Positions 11,142 to 23,483 are shown, counted from the first letter of the stretch. The stretch is DNA of 64,000 nt from Theropithecus gelada (GCF_003255815.1 NC_037669.1:129495215-129559214); one strand, 5' to 3'. Program-made: numbers and translations. Notes: generated by a model from the sequence alone, not told the origin.

Positions 11142-11166
11142 CTAACATGTATGCATAGAAACTTTC
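10858..11166 (+). mobile_element. 3' end of an older L1 (L1MA/L1PB-like), sense
   Basis: The match resumes in the ORF2 C-terminal region (GGATATCCATATATAGAAGAATGAA). It jumps near 10945 to the older-family 3'UTR (GAATGTTTATAACTCAAAG, ATCTCATGTACCCCATGTAC) and ends in a (CA)n run and an A-rich stretch. It is probably the far end of the element starting at 4269, with roughly 2.6 kb of ORF2 missing. Confidence 0.7.
11100..11140. repeat. (CA)n microsatellite in an L1 3'UTR
   Basis: About 40 uninterrupted bases of alternating C and A. It sits where L1MA/L1PB 3' ends normally read ATATATACCTACTATG, so it probably expanded from the native 3'UTR sequence. Confidence 0.95.
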
Positions 11167-11182
11167 AAAAATTAAAAAAATT

Positions 11183-11463
11183 GGCCGGGCGCGGTGGCTC
11201 AAGCCTGTAATCCCAGCACTTTGGGAGGCCGAGACGGGCAGATCACGAGGTCACAAGATCAAGACCATCCTGGCTAACATGGTGAAACCCCGCTTCTACT
11301 AAAAAATACAAAAAACTAGCCGGGTGAGGTGGCAGGCGCCTGTAGTCCCAGCTACTCGGGAGGCTGAGGCAGGAGAATGGCGTGAACCCAGGAGGTGCAG
11401 CTTGCAGTGAGCTGAGATTCGGTCACTGCACTCCAGCCTGGGCGACAGAGCGAGGCTCCGTCT

Positions 11464-11490
<27 letters not shown>
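11183..11490 (+). mobile_element. AluY (Old World monkey type)
   Basis: Full length from GGCCGGGCGCGGTGGCTCAAG to a ~30-A tail. The direct repeat AAAAATTAAAAAAATT lies at 11167-11182 and again at about 11490-11505, a normal L1-mediated target duplication. The CTCAAGCCTG variant is the lineage marker noted in the summary. Confidence 0.97.
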
Positions 11491-11496
<6 letters not shown>

Positions 11497-11514
11497 AAAA
11501 AAATTAAGTTTGAA

Positions 11515-13255
11515 AGAAGAAATGACAATATATTATTGAATAAAATTATAGAAGACACAAATTAATGGAAAGACATTCCATGTTTATGGATTTGAACTTC
11601 AATATTACTATAATGCTCATACTATTCAGAGGACTACTGCTTCAATACAATTTTCTTTCAAAATCCAATAGCATTTTTTGAAGAAACTGAAAAGCAATCG
11701 TAAAATGTATATGACCTATAAAGGACTTTGAATTGCCAAACAATCTTGAGAAAGAACAACAAAGCGGAGACCTCAGATTTCCTGACATCAAAAACTGGTA
11801 CATACAGCTACAGTAAACAAAACAGTATAATATTGGCACAAACACAGACACAAACAAATGAAACATAATAGAGAGCCCAGAAATAAATTAATGGTTATAA
11901 AATCAAATGATATTTGATAAGAGTGATAAGACTACATGCACAGGAAAGGACTGTCTCTTTAATAAATCATTAGAATATTGGTTTCCATATGCAAAACTAA
12001 TGAATTTGAATCCTTACCTTATACCATACACAAAAATTAATTCAAAATGGATTACCAACTTCAATGTAAGACCTTAAACTGTAAAAATATTAGTAAAAAT
12101 ACAGAGGAAAATCATAATATTGGTAATGGCAATGATTACTGTGTATGACGTCAAATGCACAGGAAAAAAGCAAAAATATATTCAGACTACATTCAACTAA
12201 AAAGCTACAGGTAAGGAAAGGAGAAAAGAAAAGAAAAAAAATGATAAGGCAGTCTATGAAATCGGGGAAAAAAAAACATGTAAATCATATATCTGAGAGG
12301 GGTAAATATGCAAATATATAAGGTACTCCTGTAACTTAGTAACAAAAAAAAGCAGAAAACATATAATCCAGTTACAATGGACAAGGGTTTTAAATAGATA
12401 TTTCCTGAAGAACACATACAAATGACCAATAGTCATATGAAAAGATGACTGACATCACTAATTATCAGGGAAATGCAAATCAAACCATAATTCAATATAA
12501 CCTCACACATGTTAACATAACCATTATAAAACAAAACAAACAGAAAACAAGTGTTAGAGAGGAGGTGGAAAAATTAGGGCCCTTGTCTACTGTTTGTGAG
12601 AATGTAAAAAAGTGCTACTGCTTTAGAAAATAGTATGCAAATTCCTCAAAAAATTAAAAATAGATTTACCATATCATTCAGCAATTTCACTTCTTGGTAT
12701 ATTTCCAAAAGAATTAAAAACAGAATCTTGAAAAGACTATTGCAAACTAGTGTTCACTGAGGGATTATTAGCCAAGACATGATAGCAACCTAAATGCCCA
12801 CCAGTAGAGGAATGAGTAAAGAAAATGTGAACTATGCAGTGGGCTATTATCAAACTTTGAATAAGAAGGAAATCATGTTACAAACTACAACATGGGTGAA
12901 AATTGAAAACATTATGTTAAGTGAAAAAAGAAAATCACAGAAAGACAAATACTGGATAACTCCATTTATATGAGGTATTTAAAGTAGTCAAACTAATAGA
13001 AGCAAAAAACAAAATGGTGGTTTCCATGGGCTGAGAAGAGGGATAAATGGAGCGCTGTTGTTTAACCAATATTAAGTTTAGTTAGGCAATCTGAAAAAGT
13101 TCTAGAGATCTTATTGATTACAATGTACATATAGTTACAATGTACATATAGTTACCAATACTGAAGTGTGAATAAACTTTGTGAAACTTTGTGAATAAAA
13201 CTTTGTGAAAAGGGTAGATTTTATGAGTTTTTTTAACCACACAAAAAAGTAAATA
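11515..13255 (+). mobile_element. Ancient LINE-1 (L1M-class) 3' half, sense
   Basis: ORF2 C-terminal half plus 3'UTR, heavily mutated. Landmarks are GACATTCCATGTTTATGG near 11572, AAACAGTATAATATTGGCAC near 11819, CACAAAAATTAATTCAAAATGG near 12030, ATGCAAATCAAACC near 12473, ATTTACCATATCATTCAGC near 12663, AACCTAAATGCCCACC near 12788 and GGTGGTTTCCATGGGCTG near 13015. The tail contains local duplications: AATGTACATATAGTTAC twice near 13122-13154, and ACTTTGTGAA three times near 13177-13209. No open frame survives. Confidence 0.85.
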
Positions 13256-13331
13256 TCACCAATAATAGTCCTAACTCATTCTTTGAAACTTCTGCAGTAC
13301 AGTTTGTGCTACAAAAATTCATAAGCACTTC

Positions 13332-13682
13332 TGTGGTTTGAATGCTTGTCCCCTCCAAAACTCATGTTGAAACTGAATGGTCGTTTCAACAATAGTAAGA
13401 TGTGGGGCCCTTGAGAAGTAATTAAGTCAGGAGAGTTCTATCCTCCCACAATCATGGGTGGGGTTACTGCCTTAATAAAAGAGCTTTTTGCCCTTCCATC
13501 TTCCACCATGTGATGACACAGCAAGAAGGCCTTGACAGATATTGGTACCTTGATCTTGAACTTCCCAGCCTCCAGAACTGTAACAAAATAAATAAATAAA
13601 TATCTTTCCAGGCTTCAGAACTGTCAAAGAACAAATAATACTATAAATCACCTATATGTGGTATTAGTGATAGTAACACAAA
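13332..13682 (+). mobile_element. ERVL-MaLR solo LTR (MST/MLT1-like), sense
   Basis: It starts TGTGGTTTGAATGCTTGTCCC. The body contains the typical GTGGGGCCCTTGAGAAGTAAT, CATGTGATGACACAGCAAGAAGG, CTTCCCAGCCTCCAGAACTG and AAATAAATAAATA poly(A)-signal region, and it ends near AACACAAAATG. A short duplication of the CAGAACTGT phrase is present near 13577 and 13617. There is no internal region, so it is a solo LTR. The exact subfamily is not resolved. Confidence 0.8.
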
Positions 13683-13684
13683 AT

Positions 13685-13805
13685 GAATGAAGGCAAGTAC
13701 CTACCATGAATTCCTTTCCCAGGTGATACAGCTGTGAGCCAAGTATACACAATTCCCTGTCTGCATGGAGCTTATATTCTACAGACAATATTTTAATAAA
13801 CATCC
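13685..13805 (-). mobile_element. L2 3'-end fragment, antisense
   Basis: It reads TGAAGGCAAGTACCTACC, GGTGATACAGCTGTGAGCC and CTGCATGGAGCTTATATTCTA, the reverse complement of the conserved L2 3' terminus. It directly abuts the MaLR LTR. Confidence 0.65.
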
Positions 13806-14158
13806 CTAAGTATGCCTTCTTGGGTGTATGTGAGAGTGTTTCTCTAAGTAGAATATCAAGAAGATGAGTTGCTGGGTTTTATATACAGGAGGCAGGATGT
13901 GGAGGCTTCAGGATCAATGTATCTTCTCAAGCAGTGGTGGCTATTACATTTTTAAAAATATACAGTTTCTTTCTGTTGTGTACATACATTATTTTGCCAT
14001 AAAAGTTATGGTGATATTATTATTTTAATAATACTTATATATAATAATTATTTTTAGATGACTTTACACTCCATCTTAGAGAGTGACTGATAAAGGGTAT
14101 AATTTTACTAAGGTTTTCAGTATTTATTTCTAAACCACTTTTAAGAATGATAATCTGG

Positions 14159-14462
14159 GCCGGGTGGGGTGGCTCAAGCCTGTAATCCCAGCACTTTGGG
14201 AGGCCGAGACGGGCGGATTACGAGGTCAGGAGATCGAGACCATCCTGGCTAACACGGTGAAACCCCATCTCTACTAAAAAATACAAAAAACTAGCCGGGC
14301 GAGGTGGCAGGCGCCTGTAGTCCCAGCTACACAGGAGGCTGAGGCAGGAGAATGGCGTAAACCTGGGAGGCGGAGCTTGCAGTGAGCTGAGATCCAGCCA
14401 CTGCACTCCAGCCTGGGCCACAAAGCAAGACTCCGTCTCAAAAAAAAAAAAAAAAAAAAAAA
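14159..14462 (+). mobile_element. AluY (Old World monkey type) with perfect 16-bp duplication
   Basis: Full-length AluY with a ~24-A tail. The target duplication AAGAATGATAATCTGG is identical at 14143-14158 and 14463-14478, so the insertion is recent and undisturbed. Confidence 0.98.
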
Positions 14463-14478
14463 AAGAATGATAATCTGG

Positions 14479-15156
14479 TACTATGGGAAGAAGCCTTCCT
14501 TTCTTCACCCTTCAGTAGTTTTCTTTTGTTTTCTCACAAAATATGAATGAGTAAAAACAAAATTCCAGAAGGTTTTATGTAACTGAGCTCTTTGAAGAAA
14601 AAATATTGATTTGTATGTAATATAAAAGGAGATTTGTTTGAAAAATATTTATATAGAAATATAATTGTACATGATTCTAATTATTGTAGTACTATATTGG
14701 TCTTAGCTTACATAAACGACACATAGCAGGTGTTTTAAAAGACAAATGGGAAAATTGACAGTGATAACATTTTAGTTTGGTGAAGAATTTTAGATATAAA
14801 TTGCTCTTCTACACGGTTTTATGAATCTTAATTATTTGTTGGGGTTCTTGCAAGGATCCCCTGACATATTGGTATATATTTCAATAAATAAAACAAGCAG
14901 CAATGTACAGTAGTGCAAACCAACTCAAAGCATTATCGAGAATCACCATTCATCTTTAGAAACGAATGTCACCTGTTTCAGTGTGTAACTTTCCTCTAAG
15001 TTCGTTGAGGAAAAAACAACAACAACAACAACTGATATTAGCAATTAAATTTTGTTTTAAATATGCATCCAAAAGTGGATACAATTTTTTTTCTAACATA
15101 GAGGAAATGGATAAGTTGCTACGTTTCAGAGGCCAATCTCAATGTTAAAGGTAATT
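14479..15156. other. Unannotated stretch
   Basis: No gene or confident repeat seen. An (ACA)n-like run lies near 15016-15030. Confidence 0.5.
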
Positions 15157-15174
15157 AGAAAAATAACCCAACCC

Positions 15175-15425
15175 ACGGATCATTTGAGGTGAGGAGTTTG
15201 AGACCAGCCTGGCCAACATGGTGAAACCATGTCTCTACTAAAAACACCAAAATTAGCCAGGCATGGTAGCACATGCCTGTAATCCCAGGTACTGGGGAGG
15301 CTGAGGCAGGAGAATTGCTTGAACCTGGGAGGTGGAGGTTGCAGTGAGATGAGACTGTGCCATTGCACTCCAGCCTGGGTGAAGAAGCGAGACTGTCTCA
15401 AAAAAAAAAAAAAAAAAAGGAAGAA
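15175..15425 (+). mobile_element. AluS-like, 5'-truncated
   Basis: It starts inside the left arm (GGATCATTTGAGGTGAGGAG) and continues to a full right arm and A-tail. The flanks AGAAAAATAACCCAACCC (15157-15174) and AGAAAAATTACCCAACCC (15426-15443) are a 1-mismatch target duplication. The truncation therefore happened at insertion. Confidence 0.93.
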
Positions 15426-15443
15426 AGAAAAATTACCCAACCC

Positions 15444-16171
15444 GCCAAAATAAGCATACCATTTATCTCAAAGAGAATATTAGCAATGAATTCTAAATAC
15501 TTAATATTTTACCTTAGTATTGTTGATTAAAATCTACTAAACTTTTTATTATTAGAAAATTATGAATGTCTTGAATAAAAGGTTATGGTAGTATAAAATT
15601 TCACAATTATACTTATTGCTTTACATTGTTTTTGTCAGTGTTTAATTTTGAAAACTATGCACTGTGCTATTTACTCCATGTATATTAAAGTTATATATGA
15701 TATTCCATTGAAATTAACTGAACATAGGCAATTCCTATATAATCATTAAAGTGCCTTTTACTTTTATTAGTACTTTAATAAGCTGCTATATCCATTTTTG
15801 AATTTAAATGGAAATAGAGCCATATAAAATGATGTGTTAGATATCTTTAAATAGATGAAAATGATCTTGAAACATGAACACCATAAGTGATAAAGATTTA
15901 ACATAAAACATCAAAAATACGATTTGAAAATCAAATATAAATAAATCTGATACAACTATTAACCGTCAAATATAAATGTTACTGTTGTGAGACTTTTTTA
16001 TATTTAAGTAATACTACTTCATGAATTTTGCAAGTATGCTTTTTAAGGTTTTAAGACTTTCCTATACTCTTGGCGTTATAAAATAATTTCAAGACTACCA
16101 TAAAACTAAAAAATGAGAAATAAATAAACATATGGTTAGAATTTAAATACAACCATTCTTAATGAATACTT
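15444..16171. other. Unannotated AT-rich stretch
   Basis: I see no gene or recognisable repeat. The sequence is AT-rich with no long open frames. Confidence 0.5.
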
Positions 16172-16184
16172 AAGATTGAGAGCA

Positions 16185-16465
16185 GGCCGGGCGCGGTGGC
16201 TCAAGCCTGTAATCCCAGAACTTTGGAGGTCGAGACGGGCGGATCACGAGGTCAGGAGATCCAGACCATCCTGGCTAACAGGATGAAACTCTGTCTCTAC
16301 CAAAAATACAAAAAACTAGGGGCGAGGTGGCGGGCGCCTGTAGTCCCAGCTACTGCGGAGGCTGAGGCAGGAGAATGGCATGAACCCGGGGGGCGGAGCT
16401 TGCAGTGAACTGAGATCTGGCCACTGCACTCCAGCCTGGGGGACACAGAGAGACTCTGTCTCAAA

Positions 16466-16497
<32 letters not shown>

Positions 16498-16500
16498 AAA
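16185..16500 (+). mobile_element. AluY (Old World monkey type)
   Basis: Full-length AluY with small indels and an A-tail interrupted by one G. Flanks AAGATTGAGAGCA (16172-16184) and AAGATCGAGAGCA (16501-16513) form a 1-mismatch duplication. Confidence 0.96.
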
Positions 16501-16513
16501 AAGATCGAGAGCA

Positions 16514-18337
16514 AAAAATATGGCTGAAAAGACTCTCACCTTGCTCTTTTACTTTGCACATTTTCCTTAGGCCTTGTCTACTTCGTTTCATGTTTGCCAC
16601 TGGCATGCTCATGCTCAGATATTGGCTACACCTCTTAAAATTTGCAACTTTTAACTGGACGTGAGTTCTTTGTTACCTGTGAGAGACTATGCAATTCATT
16701 CAAAAGGCCATTTCATTTTTCTTCTGTACATAGTAGGCAACATCACCCTGTAACCTTGCATCTACGTACAAGAGGAGGAATAAAAAATAGGAGGAATACA
16801 GTAAACAATGATGCATGTATTTTCTACATCTGACGCATTAAGGGGGGAAAAAAGGTCTCCTAAGCATAATCTTCTTTACTTTTTCCCTTCCTCAGTGACT
16901 CTGAAAGTCACATATTTAGGGGCATTATCCTCAAATGGAAGGATTTTAGATTGGTAGGTCAACCCAAGGACTCTCTTCAAAAAATATCTGCTTTGGAATT
17001 TGCATAAATGAGAAAAATATTTTTCTGTGTTAATTCACTGGATTTAGGAGTTGCTACAGCAGGTAGTAGTTTCAGTTACCCTAAGATATTTCACTTATGA
17101 AGCTAAACTGGCTTAAATATTAAAACAAACAAACAAACAAACAAAAAACACAGAGGAAATACTAAATCCAAAGTATTGTTAACCAGTTAGGGTGAATATG
17201 AAGCATAATACGTGTCCTGTTTGAAACATTGTACTGTTCCTTGATCTTATACATCCTGTTCTATTCAGTGAGTACCCTGAGAATTCTTCATTATTGTCAC
17301 AATAAAGCTGGAACATTTTCACATGCAAATACCTTAGTCCTTTGGTTCCTAATAAAAGGACTCTTTTCATAGCTATGTATCAACTTCTACCTTCTACCAG
17401 CTACCCAAAGCTTTTCTCTATATACACTGACTCTACCTAGGCAGAGAGAAATCGTCTCATATTGCTCACCAGGTGGGTTTCCACTTCTCCATTTCAGAAA
17501 ACTCCCCAGACACACTAAGTTCACCCTGTACATGGGGAACTGACTTTATTTTTATTCATGTTCAGTAGAATGATACTATATAGCTATTATTCTAGGGGTT
17601 GTAGATATGCTAAAATGAGTCATTTAATCACAGATTATCTTATAAAGTAACTCTAAATCTGATAAATAAACATATAGCAAATAACAATTATCTTATGAGT
17701 AGTAAACAAGAGTCAAGTAATTTGGTTGTTTGTGTGTACTAACAAATATGCCATTGTTTTGTGCAAATTATAAGACCATAAAATATAAAATCTCAAAAGG
17801 GAGAATTAAAAACAGTAAAATACCCTATTGAGTATGTAAAATATTTACATACATACTCAGCTTATGTAGAACACAGCTTCAAAAACAAGAAAGACATTTT
17901 ATTATGTTTCAATCACAATGTTGATCAAAAGTTAAATGGAATGTCATTAATGTTTACTTCTTTGAATTTGAAGTAACAAGAGCAATGTACAACTAATTTG
18001 TATATTTAAACTTCGAATATTAGAAAATATTAGTTTAGCTAAAATAATAGTTTAGATTCTTGTAATATTTTCATGTGCATATATGGTCTCAATAAAGTGA
18101 GTGTTTTTGCTGCCTGAGTATGCAAAGGAACTGGAAACTACTTAATAATAAAACATCAATGTAATTTACATAGAGATAGTTCAGACATCATTTCTATGTA
18201 AGTACAGTGTAATTTACTTTTTATTACTTTGTTAAAAATAATCACCCTGACATCTTTTTACTTTCTACTGTTTTGAGATAAATAGTTGATACTCTTAACT
18301 AAATATGCTTGAAAACGGTATATGCAAACTGACAAAG
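16514..18337. other. Unannotated region with an (AAAC)n run
   Basis: No gene is supported. The only repeat noted is a short (AAAC)n at about 17124-17147. Open frames of about 60 codons have no recognisable similarity. Confidence 0.5.
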
Positions 18338-18362
18338 TTTTTTTTTTTTTTTTTTTTTTTTT
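18338..18362. repeat. Poly-T tract
   Basis: About 25 consecutive T without an adjoining Alu or L1 3' end. It could be the tail of an extremely truncated antisense retroinsertion or a simple homopolymer. Confidence 0.85.
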
Positions 18363-19139
18363 GCTTATACAGTAAAAGATAATTGGGAATACTGTACTTG
18401 TTTTATTCCAAAATTTGATGTTTACTGTAGGCCTGTAATTTATGCATAATTTTAGAATGGCTTTACCAACAATTTAGTAAAAGATGGATCTACATTCTTG
18501 GTACTAAAATTGTGGTGTCTGAACATCAAATTTCTAGTTTATTTTCTACATAAACAAATTATTTATAATAACTTATTAAAGTTTGATAAAATAAGTATTT
18601 CATTACATTAAATAATCAAATGTTATCATATTCAATTATTTTAAAAATAAACGTTAGAGTTACACTTCTAGTGATGTGGTGAATTAGACAATCTGAACTA
18701 TTCTACTATTAGAAACTGCATAAACTATAACAAATACAATTCCTAATGCTTTTTCTCAAAGCTTGTTATAAAGGCAGACATAAAGATAACGAGGCTCCTT
18801 TCTCTTCCTAAATCAGTTAACCAATTAAAATTATGCCCTATCTAGATAAAATTGCAAGATCATTCTCAAGGAAATTTGATCAGCCCAAAATAATACACCC
18901 AGGCATACTGACATCAACAATTCTATTATAAAACAGACCAGACTGATTACTTTTAAACAAGGACCAAAACTGATAAAATTTAACCAAACAGAGCTTATAA
19001 TCAATCAGCTTTTTAGTGCCACATTCTTAAATATGAGTAGATGGTCAGTGTTCACCTGACCAACGTAATGGCTATGTGGTAGGCCTAAAAATAACCAGTC
19101 AAGATTAGACCAAGTCAAGGTTTTTGCTGTTCTATTATT
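18363..19139. other. Unannotated; possible old repeat at 18770-19120
   Basis: The part from AACGAGGCTCCTTTCTC (18788) to CAGTCAAGATTAGACC (19098) looks like a mid-copy repeat remnant by its texture, but I cannot name a family. The rest is plain AT-rich sequence. Confidence 0.35.
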
Positions 19140-19489
19140 AGTTTTCTTCAAGAAGATGATACTTTAAAAAATTCCTTAATGAAGCCATGTAGTTCTGAGC
19201 TTTTCTTTGTAAAGAGGTTTCTATTATTAATTACTATTATTACTGCTTCAATTTTCTTACATCTCCAGTATTTTATTCCTTCATGATTTATAGTATTGGT
19301 AGGTTGTATGTTTTCATGAATTTATTCAGTTCTTCCAAGTTATTCAATTTGTTAATGTATAATTGTTCATAGTAGTTTTATATTACCTTTTTTTAAATTT
19401 TTGTAACATATGTTGTAATGTTCCCCTTGCATTTCTAATTTTAGTTATTTGCGTTTTCTCCATTTTTGTTAAAAGCAAACAAGACCCTG

Positions 19490-19861
19490 TCTGTCACTGA
19501 TGGTCCTTTGTAGGGACATGGATGCAGCTGGAAACCATCATTCTCAGCAAACTATCGCAAGAACAGAAAACCAAACACCGCATGTTCTCACTCATAGGTG
19601 GGAACTGAACAACGAGATCACATGGACTCGGGAAGGGGAACATCATACACCGGGGCCTATCACGGGGAGGGAGAAGGTGGGAGGGATTGCATTGGGAGTT
19701 ATACCTGATGTAAATGACGAGTTGATGGGTGCTGACGAGTTGATGGGTGCAGCACAGCAACATGGCACAAGTATACATATGTAAGAAACCTGCACATTAT
19801 GCACATGTACCCTAGAACTTAAAGTATAATTTTAAAAAAAATGAAGATTAAAAAAAAAATA
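19490..19861 (+). mobile_element. L1PA 3' end with 19-bp target duplication
   Basis: ORF2 terminus and 3'UTR from GTCCTTTGTAGGGACATGG (about 19503) to an A-rich tail. The 19-base flanks at 19471-19489 and 19862-19880 differ at one position. Fourteen bases (19490-19503) between the left flank and the L1 match are unaccounted for, probably filler added at the 5' joint. It shares the doubled GATGGGTGCTGACGAGTT block with the copy at 2434, so both belong to one young subfamily. Confidence 0.93.
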
Positions 19862-19943
19862 AAAAGCAAACAACACCCTGACTAGCTAAGGGTTTGTGAG
19901 TTTTGTTGGTCTTTTCAAAAAAACATCTCTTGGTTTTAGTAAA

Positions 19944-19944
<1 letters not shown>

Positions 19945-19974
<30 letters not shown>

Positions 19975-20258
19975 AGAGGGAGTTTCGCTCTCATCGCCTA
20001 GGCTGGAGTACAATGGTGTGATCTCGGCTCACCGCAATCTCCGCCTCCTGGGATCAAGCGATTCTCCTGCCTCAGCCTCCTGAGTAGCTGGGATTACAGA
20101 CATGCAACCACCACGGCCTGGCTAATTTTGTATTTTTAGTAGAGGCAGGGTTTCTCCATGTTGGTCAGGCTGGTCTCAAACTCCCCACCTCAGGTGATCT
20201 GCCCGCCTCAACCTCCTGAAGTGTTGGGATTACAAGCATGAGCCACCGCGCCCTGCCT
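19945..20258 (-). mobile_element. AluS-like, antisense
   Basis: It runs from a T-rich tail (TTTTCTTTTC repeats at about 19949-19973) through AGGGAGTTTCGCTCTCATCGCC to GAGCCACCGCGCCCTGCC. Full length and moderately diverged, inserted in the old antisense L1. Confidence 0.95.
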
Positions 20259-22166
20259 GTTAATGTTTTTCTAATGTTTTACTATGCTCTTTTTTTATTT
20301 ATCTCTGTTCTAATATTTTTTTCCTTCTTTCTGTAAACGTTTGTTTTAACGTATGCTTTTTCTAGTTCCTTGAGGTATAAAATTAAGTTGTTGATGTGAG
20401 ATTTTTTTCTTTTTAATTGTAAGCATTTATTGTTACAATTTTTTTCTCTTAGTACTGCTTTTGTTCCATCTCATATGTTTTGGTATGTGGTATTTTTCAT
20501 TTTCATTTGTCTCTAGACACTTTCTAGATTTTTCTGTGATTTCTTCTTTTATCGGTTAGTTGTTTGAGTTAGTTATTTAATTTCCACTTTTTCGGATTTT
20601 CTTGTTTTCCCTCTGCTGTTGATTACCAGTTTCATTTCATTGTGGTCAAGGAACATACGCTGCATAATTTCAATGTTCTTAAATTTTATATAATTTTTAT
20701 CGTGGCTTAATAAGTGGTCTATCCTCCAGAATGTTTTGTGTACACTTGAGAAGAATATATATTCTGCTGTTGCTTGCGGGAGTGTTCTGTCTATATCTAT
20801 TTGGTCCAGTTGTTCTATAGTGATGTTCAAGTCCTCTCTTTTCTTACGCCTATTGTTTTAGTCTGAAAATGGAGAAATATCCTATTATTATTGTATTGCT
20901 ATTTATTACTCCCTTTAGTTCTATAAATGTATGCTTCATTTATGTAGGAGCTTTAATGTTAGATGTATATATATTTATAATGGCTGCATCTTGCTGATAA
21001 CTGACTGTTATCATTGTATAATACCCTTCTTTATCTCTTGTGACAGTTTTTGTATTAAAACCTCTTTTGTTTGATATATGTACAGCCAACCCTACTCTCT
21101 TTAGGTTCACAGTTGCATGGAATATCTGTTTTCATTATTTCACTTTCCATCTATGTGTGTCCTTAGATCTTAAGCAAGTCTTTCATGGACAGCACATAGC
21201 TGGACAGTGCTTTTTACATCATCTATTCAGCCAATCTTTTTCTTGTAATTGGAACATTTAACCATTTACATTTAAACTAATTATAGATAGGGATGCACTT
21301 AATATTGCTATTTTATCTGTTATTTTCTGTATATTGTAGCTTTTTTGTCCTTCCTTTTCTCTCTTGCTTCCTTCTTTTGTGTTTTGTTGCTAATTTGTAC
21401 ATATTTTGATTTTCTTTTCATTTCCTTTTGCATATGCTGCATAGATATTATCTTTCCGGTTAACAGTAATTTAAAACAATTTAAAGTTATAACAATTTAT
21501 TTGTAAACTAATAACAGTTTAACAGTTTGTATGTTTGACCACATACAAACTCAATTTCTTTTTTTCTATGCACCCCCTACTTTGTTATTGATTATTCTAA
21601 TAACCTATTTTTATTTGTATTCAGTAACAGTGATTACTCTCTTATGCCTCTGTTTTTAAAACTCTACCAGATTTTAAAGTGATTTATACATTTATAAAAC
21701 TACAGAATTCTGTATTTGTCTATATATTGACCTTTACCAGAGAATTTGGTATTTTATATTTTTTTGTTTATTTTTATTGTATTTTCATTTTAATCTGAAG
21801 GACTCTCTTTAGGCCTCTCTTGTGGGGAAGGTCCAATGTTGATGAACTCTCATCCCTTTAGATTGTGTTGGCAAGTCATAGTTCTGCCTTCATTTATGAA
21901 AGACAGTTTTTGCCAGATACCATATTCCTGGTTGAATACTTGGGAAAAGGAATGCAGGTGATTAAATGCCATAAAGTTTTCTATGGAGCTTTTATGTTGT
22001 TGGGTTTTGCTTATTTGTGGTGAAAAATCCTTTTTGGTGGCTTTTAGATTACCTAGAAGAGCAATTAGTTTGTATATTGTTGTTATGCTTATGTCTCTGC
22101 AGAGGAAGGGGGAGTCTGGAGCTTCTTATTCCACTATCTTGTTGCCATTACAATCTGTATGTTTTG

Positions 22167-22187
22167 TGTTTGTTTGTTTGTTTGTTT
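22167..22187. repeat. (TTTG)n microsatellite
   Basis: Five tandem TTTG units near the 5' end of the old antisense L1. Confidence 0.9.
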
Positions 22188-23483
22188 TACCAGTTTAATA
22201 TGTAGTCAGCTGGTACTTACTTGCTAGTATGCTCATTTTGGAGAGTTTCAACTTTCATGTATTATTCTAAAATTTAAACTGGTATTTTAAATAATGCAAA
22301 TTGAGCTATTTTTGAAGGTAGTTATAATTTATCTTTTCACACATGCATTATTTTCTGTGATGAGGATCTAAAAAATGAGGCTATACCTGTGAAATTTGCA
22401 ACTGGTGATAATATCCAAGATCAATGGTTCAAACCATCTTTATCACAGGGTCCTTTTACACTTTGAAATGCTAAAATAAACAGTTTTTTGTTAAAAGTAA
22501 CAGCCAAAACAAAAAGTATTAAAAGATTGTCATTGTTTTGACAAATCTATTTTCTGCCTTTTAAAGATTGCTGAATTGTTGTTTCATCTATTTATGTTTT
22601 CAAACTGTTGCAACATTATTTTTGTTAAGATTTATACATAAAATTCAGCCTCATCCATATATGAAATTGGCAAAACAATGAGTATTTTAAGACCTTTTTA
22701 GAAAATTCAGTATGTTCTTCTTTGATACTATAGCAAAACCCAGAAATGGTATTTCTTTCAAAATTAGATAATACGTAAAATCCGAAATTTTTAAAATATT
22801 TTAATTTTTAAAATATTGTCATATTTAAGCCAATGGATCTGTCTTCCACATTGAATGAATTTTTACATATGGTTTATTATGCCTTGCAGTGAAGAGTCTT
22901 ATGAACTCAAACCCCAGGGTCCTCATAGTATATGTTGTGAACCACTGTCCTAGTTTATGCCTCAAAGAGGGTCTAAAAAATGAGGATAATATAGAATAGG
23001 TATATATTGCTTGAAATTATGCTTTATTCAGTAAACATTGTATCATGAAGTTGTTTTTTTTTTTATCATGAGATAATCTTTTTAAATAGGATAACTGGTC
23101 ATACAATATGATACATTCTAGACATATAGAAATATCTAAAATCATTATTGAACCACTTCCCTATTATTGGAAATTTAGTTTCAATTATTTAAATATCATG
23201 TATATGAAACAAATTGTATCTCTACTTTTATTATTTTACTGGGAATGAAAAAAATAAACATCATGCAAAGAGAGAGCAGAAAAAGTAATAAATGCTTTTA
23301 TTATATTACTAATGAAATGCAGATTATTATTTGACTCCCTTAGTCATAAGACATACAATTAAAAAAAAAGATATCTACTTCAGTCCTATAAATAAATTTC
23401 ATTGAGTAATATTTCATTAGGTAAATATTTGCTAGTCATTACAAATTAGCTACTCTGCACATCAAGCTATTTTATTTATTCAT
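22188..23483. other. Unannotated AT-rich stretch
   Basis: No gene or confident repeat seen. Confidence 0.5.

Larger units (their letters stand above)
19140..22150 (-). mobile_element. Old LINE-1 (L1M/L1MA-like), antisense, interrupted
   Basis: Reading leftwards, it carries the 5' part of an old L1: 5'UTR/ORF1 vestiges at about 21430-22150, then ORF2 sequences. Plus-strand landmarks are GGTAGGTTGTATGTTTTCATG near 19300, GATTACCAGTTTCATTTCATTG near 20622, ACACTTGAGAAGAATATAT near 20742, GCATGGAATATCTGTTTTCA near 21115 and CATTTACATTTAAACTAATT near 21263. It is interrupted by an L1PA 3' end (19490-19861) and an Alu (about 19945-20258). No intact frame remains. The minus-strand 85-codon frame at 20573-20830 is an ORF2 scrap. 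Confidence 0.85.

Noticed and set aside
11642..11866. 74-codon minus-strand frame rich in Phe/Leu, possible membrane protein
   Set aside because: It is the reverse strand of a sense L1M ORF2 segment. Hydrophobicity comes from A-rich sense sequence read backwards.
14218..14508. Frames reading FFFFETESCFVAQAGVQWLDL.. (also at 15180, 16297, 32780, 38208 and 61330)
   Set aside because: These are the familiar translation of antisense Alu elements, not genes.
18338..18362. Poly-T as tail of an antisense Alu
   Set aside because: No Alu or L1 sequence follows the tract, so only the homopolymer is reported.
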